NCBI GenBank assembly: GCA_028023455.1
Contig: JAQFVV010000013.1
Coordinates: 14,024,258 to 14,088,257, forward strand
DNA length: 64,000 bases
Direction: 5' to 3'
DNA from: Epiperipatus broadwayi
Taxonomy: Eukaryota; Onychophora; Udeonychophora; Euonychophora; Peripatidae
Shown piece by piece: positions 62,631 through 64,000 of this stretch. Made by a program: the position numbers and the translations under genes. Under the pieces are notes generated by a model that saw only the letters and a program-made list of their open reading frames with translations, made no database searches and was not told the origin of the DNA. Each line of letters begins with the position of its first letter. Position 1 is the stretch's first letter.

Positions 62631-62870
62631 GCTTGGGTGAGTTTAGATATAAACTTTAAAAAACAAACCATGTATAACAGGAATATATTCAAGTTAAGCT
62701 CTATAGTGTGATATATATTAGATTGTTGTTATCCTATAATGTATTTATATATCTAACTATCTTTTCATCTATTTATGCTAAAAAAAAAAAATACTCAAAG
62801 GAATTATGTGTGTAATTATACACCTACAATCTCACAAAATAGACAGTGCTATATAATAGTTTACTCTATA

Positions 62871-64000
62871 TTAAAAAAACGTAATTAGAGGAATATCATT
62901 AACAAGTGCTAAAGCTTCTTCTCTAGTTCTGCAGGAATAAAAAATGTTTTCTGATAATTTTTCATGTTGTATACCTGATCCTATATCATGATCTGAAAAA
63001 CTATATGGTATACTAACCACATTTTCTTCAATTGGTACGTCTACAATGACATCATCCGCTTCAAACTCTTGAGTTTGTTTATGTACAGTTTTAACTTTCT
63101 TAATCAGTTCATCAGAATTAGAATGTTCTTCGTTATCACTGCAATTTTTCCCTGTGGCAGGCTTTCTCCCATGCTTCACCCTAACAGGGCATCCGGGTTT
63201 TTTTTTCTGTGGGATTATAGGCAATCTTATCCATCTTGAATTTTTCAGGTATTGAGGCTTCATCTATTATCTCAATTGTGGTTTTATTTATAACAATGGC
63301 GTCTAGTTTATTCTGGAGGCTTATTGATTGCTTTTTGTTAGAAGTGGCATCGATTTCTGACAGTCCGCTATGACAATGTTTTGTTATATCTATGCCATTC
63401 ACAATGGGTAATTCTTCATGTGCTCTCTGGTGGTCAGTTGTATCTAGTGAAGCATTGTTCGAGGAATTGAAATTTTCCATGTTAGTGCTTTTCCTAGATG
63501 GATCTTTTATTCCAGAGTTTGCTATCGAGCATTGATGCACAGAGGTAGCAATTTAATTACAATAAGAGCACAATACCTTAGGGCATGTATCGACAACATG
63601 ACCATGTTGTTTACAATGAAAACATTGTGGTTTAAGGCCACATATTTGCAAAAAGAGCGTGGCTTCTTGATCTGTAATTAATGAGGGAATTTCATTGGGA
63701 TTAATGCCTTTGTGAAGTTTCACTTTAAATTCATACCTGTTACCATATACTATTTCTAAGTAACATGGGTTGAAGGCTGATTGCTATGCCAAAAGGTTCA
63801 TTGAGTTGATGAAAGTCATCAATGTTATATCCTAAAAAAGCATTCTTTAACATGCCAGTTATAAATCTATCTCGGTTTGGATTAATTACAATAATCGTGT
63901 ATCTGTCTAAAACTTTAATATTTCTTCTAAATCAGTCTTTTTGCTCAGCATTGTGAAATTCCAGAACAATATATCTAGGATTTGGATGATCGGAAATCCT
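62871..64000 (-). pseudogene. LINE ORF1 (nucleic-acid-binding protein), partial
   Basis: Begins outside the window. Reading leftward: IIVINPNRDRFITGML, NRYEFKVKLHKGINP, then a zinc knuckle CFHCKQHGHVVDTC (CX2CX4HX4C) followed by CSYCN and a TAA near 63552. The same frame continues to 63181. Near the A-rich run at 63199-63207 it shifts to the frame ending at 62871 (KPGCPVRVKHGRKPA, then acidic sequence). The knuckle and basic stretches fit an RNA-binding ORF1 of a LINE. One stop and one homopolymer shift break it. Confidence 0.7.

Larger units (their letters stand above)
58592..64000 (-). mobile_element. LINE (non-LTR retrotransposon), 5' end outside window
   Basis: Read leftward: ORF1 with a zinc knuckle (64000 to 62871), ORF2 with an APE-type endonuclease, RT and C-terminal zinc region (62630 to 59434), a 3' UTR with tandem repeats (59320-58629), AATAAA at 58604-58609 and a (CAT)n(AAT)n tail. 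The element is degenerate but covers nearly its full length. Clade not assigned. Confidence 0.85.

Overview
The window looks like repeat-dominated, intergenic or intronic DNA from an AT-rich animal genome. By eye roughly three quarters of the bases are A or T, (AT)n, (ATT)n and (CA)n tracts are common, and every recognisable protein is of retroelement or transposon origin. These include Penelope-like elements (PLEs) with a GIY-YIG endonuclease, a Gypsy-type LTR retrotransposon, a LINE with an APE-type endonuclease, and a hAT transposase related to the GTF2IRD2/ZBED group. That mix fits a metazoan, most likely an invertebrate; I cannot name the species. I found no host protein-coding gene, tRNA, rRNA, CRISPR array or operon that I can support.

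Layout. 1-8000: a foldback element, two diverged copies of a ~1.6 kb repeat (425-2085; 4470-8000), a decayed coiled-coil ORF, and a palindromic PLE (4775-6819) inserted in the second repeat copy with a 12-bp target duplication. 8000-16800: mostly featureless AT-rich DNA, a 5'-truncated PLE bracketed by (AT)n (10277-11484), and a heat-shock-element/TATA pair near 14.1 kb with no gene after it. 16790-17490: 3' end of a LINE. 19259-19805: a duplicated 190-bp block. 20930-24302 and 28290-30630: two copies of a ~2.3 kb repeat; only the first carries a 1012-bp palindromic element (21904-22915) with hammerhead-like motifs at its centre. 24590-27180: remnant of an LTR-retrotransposon gag and protease.

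33750-52270 is a stack of nested insertions. A divergent PLE family (PLE-1) lies as two leftward and two rightward copies, head to head at about 37710. The rightward inner copy was split by a hAT element (37886-40595) and by a second PLE family (PLE-2, about 40826-48969). PLE-2 was in turn split by a nearly intact Gypsy element (42619-47075) with 220-bp LTRs, a 5-bp target duplication, primer-binding site and polypurine tract. The order of events can be read from the interruptions: PLE-1 first, then hAT and PLE-2 (relative order unknown), then Gypsy.

53866-57507 holds two ~1.24 kb direct repeats around a coiled-coil, gag-like ORF. 57510-58290 is another palindromic PLE end. It abuts (ATT)75(ATG)17, which sits exactly at the 3' end of a LINE that runs leftward from beyond 64000 to 58592.

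The most interesting theme is the repeated head-to-head (palindromic) organisation of PLE ends, with hairpin/hammerhead-like motifs pointing outward from the centre. The clearest case is a short element with no protein-coding capacity, whose insertion is proven by an empty copy of the same site 7 kb away.
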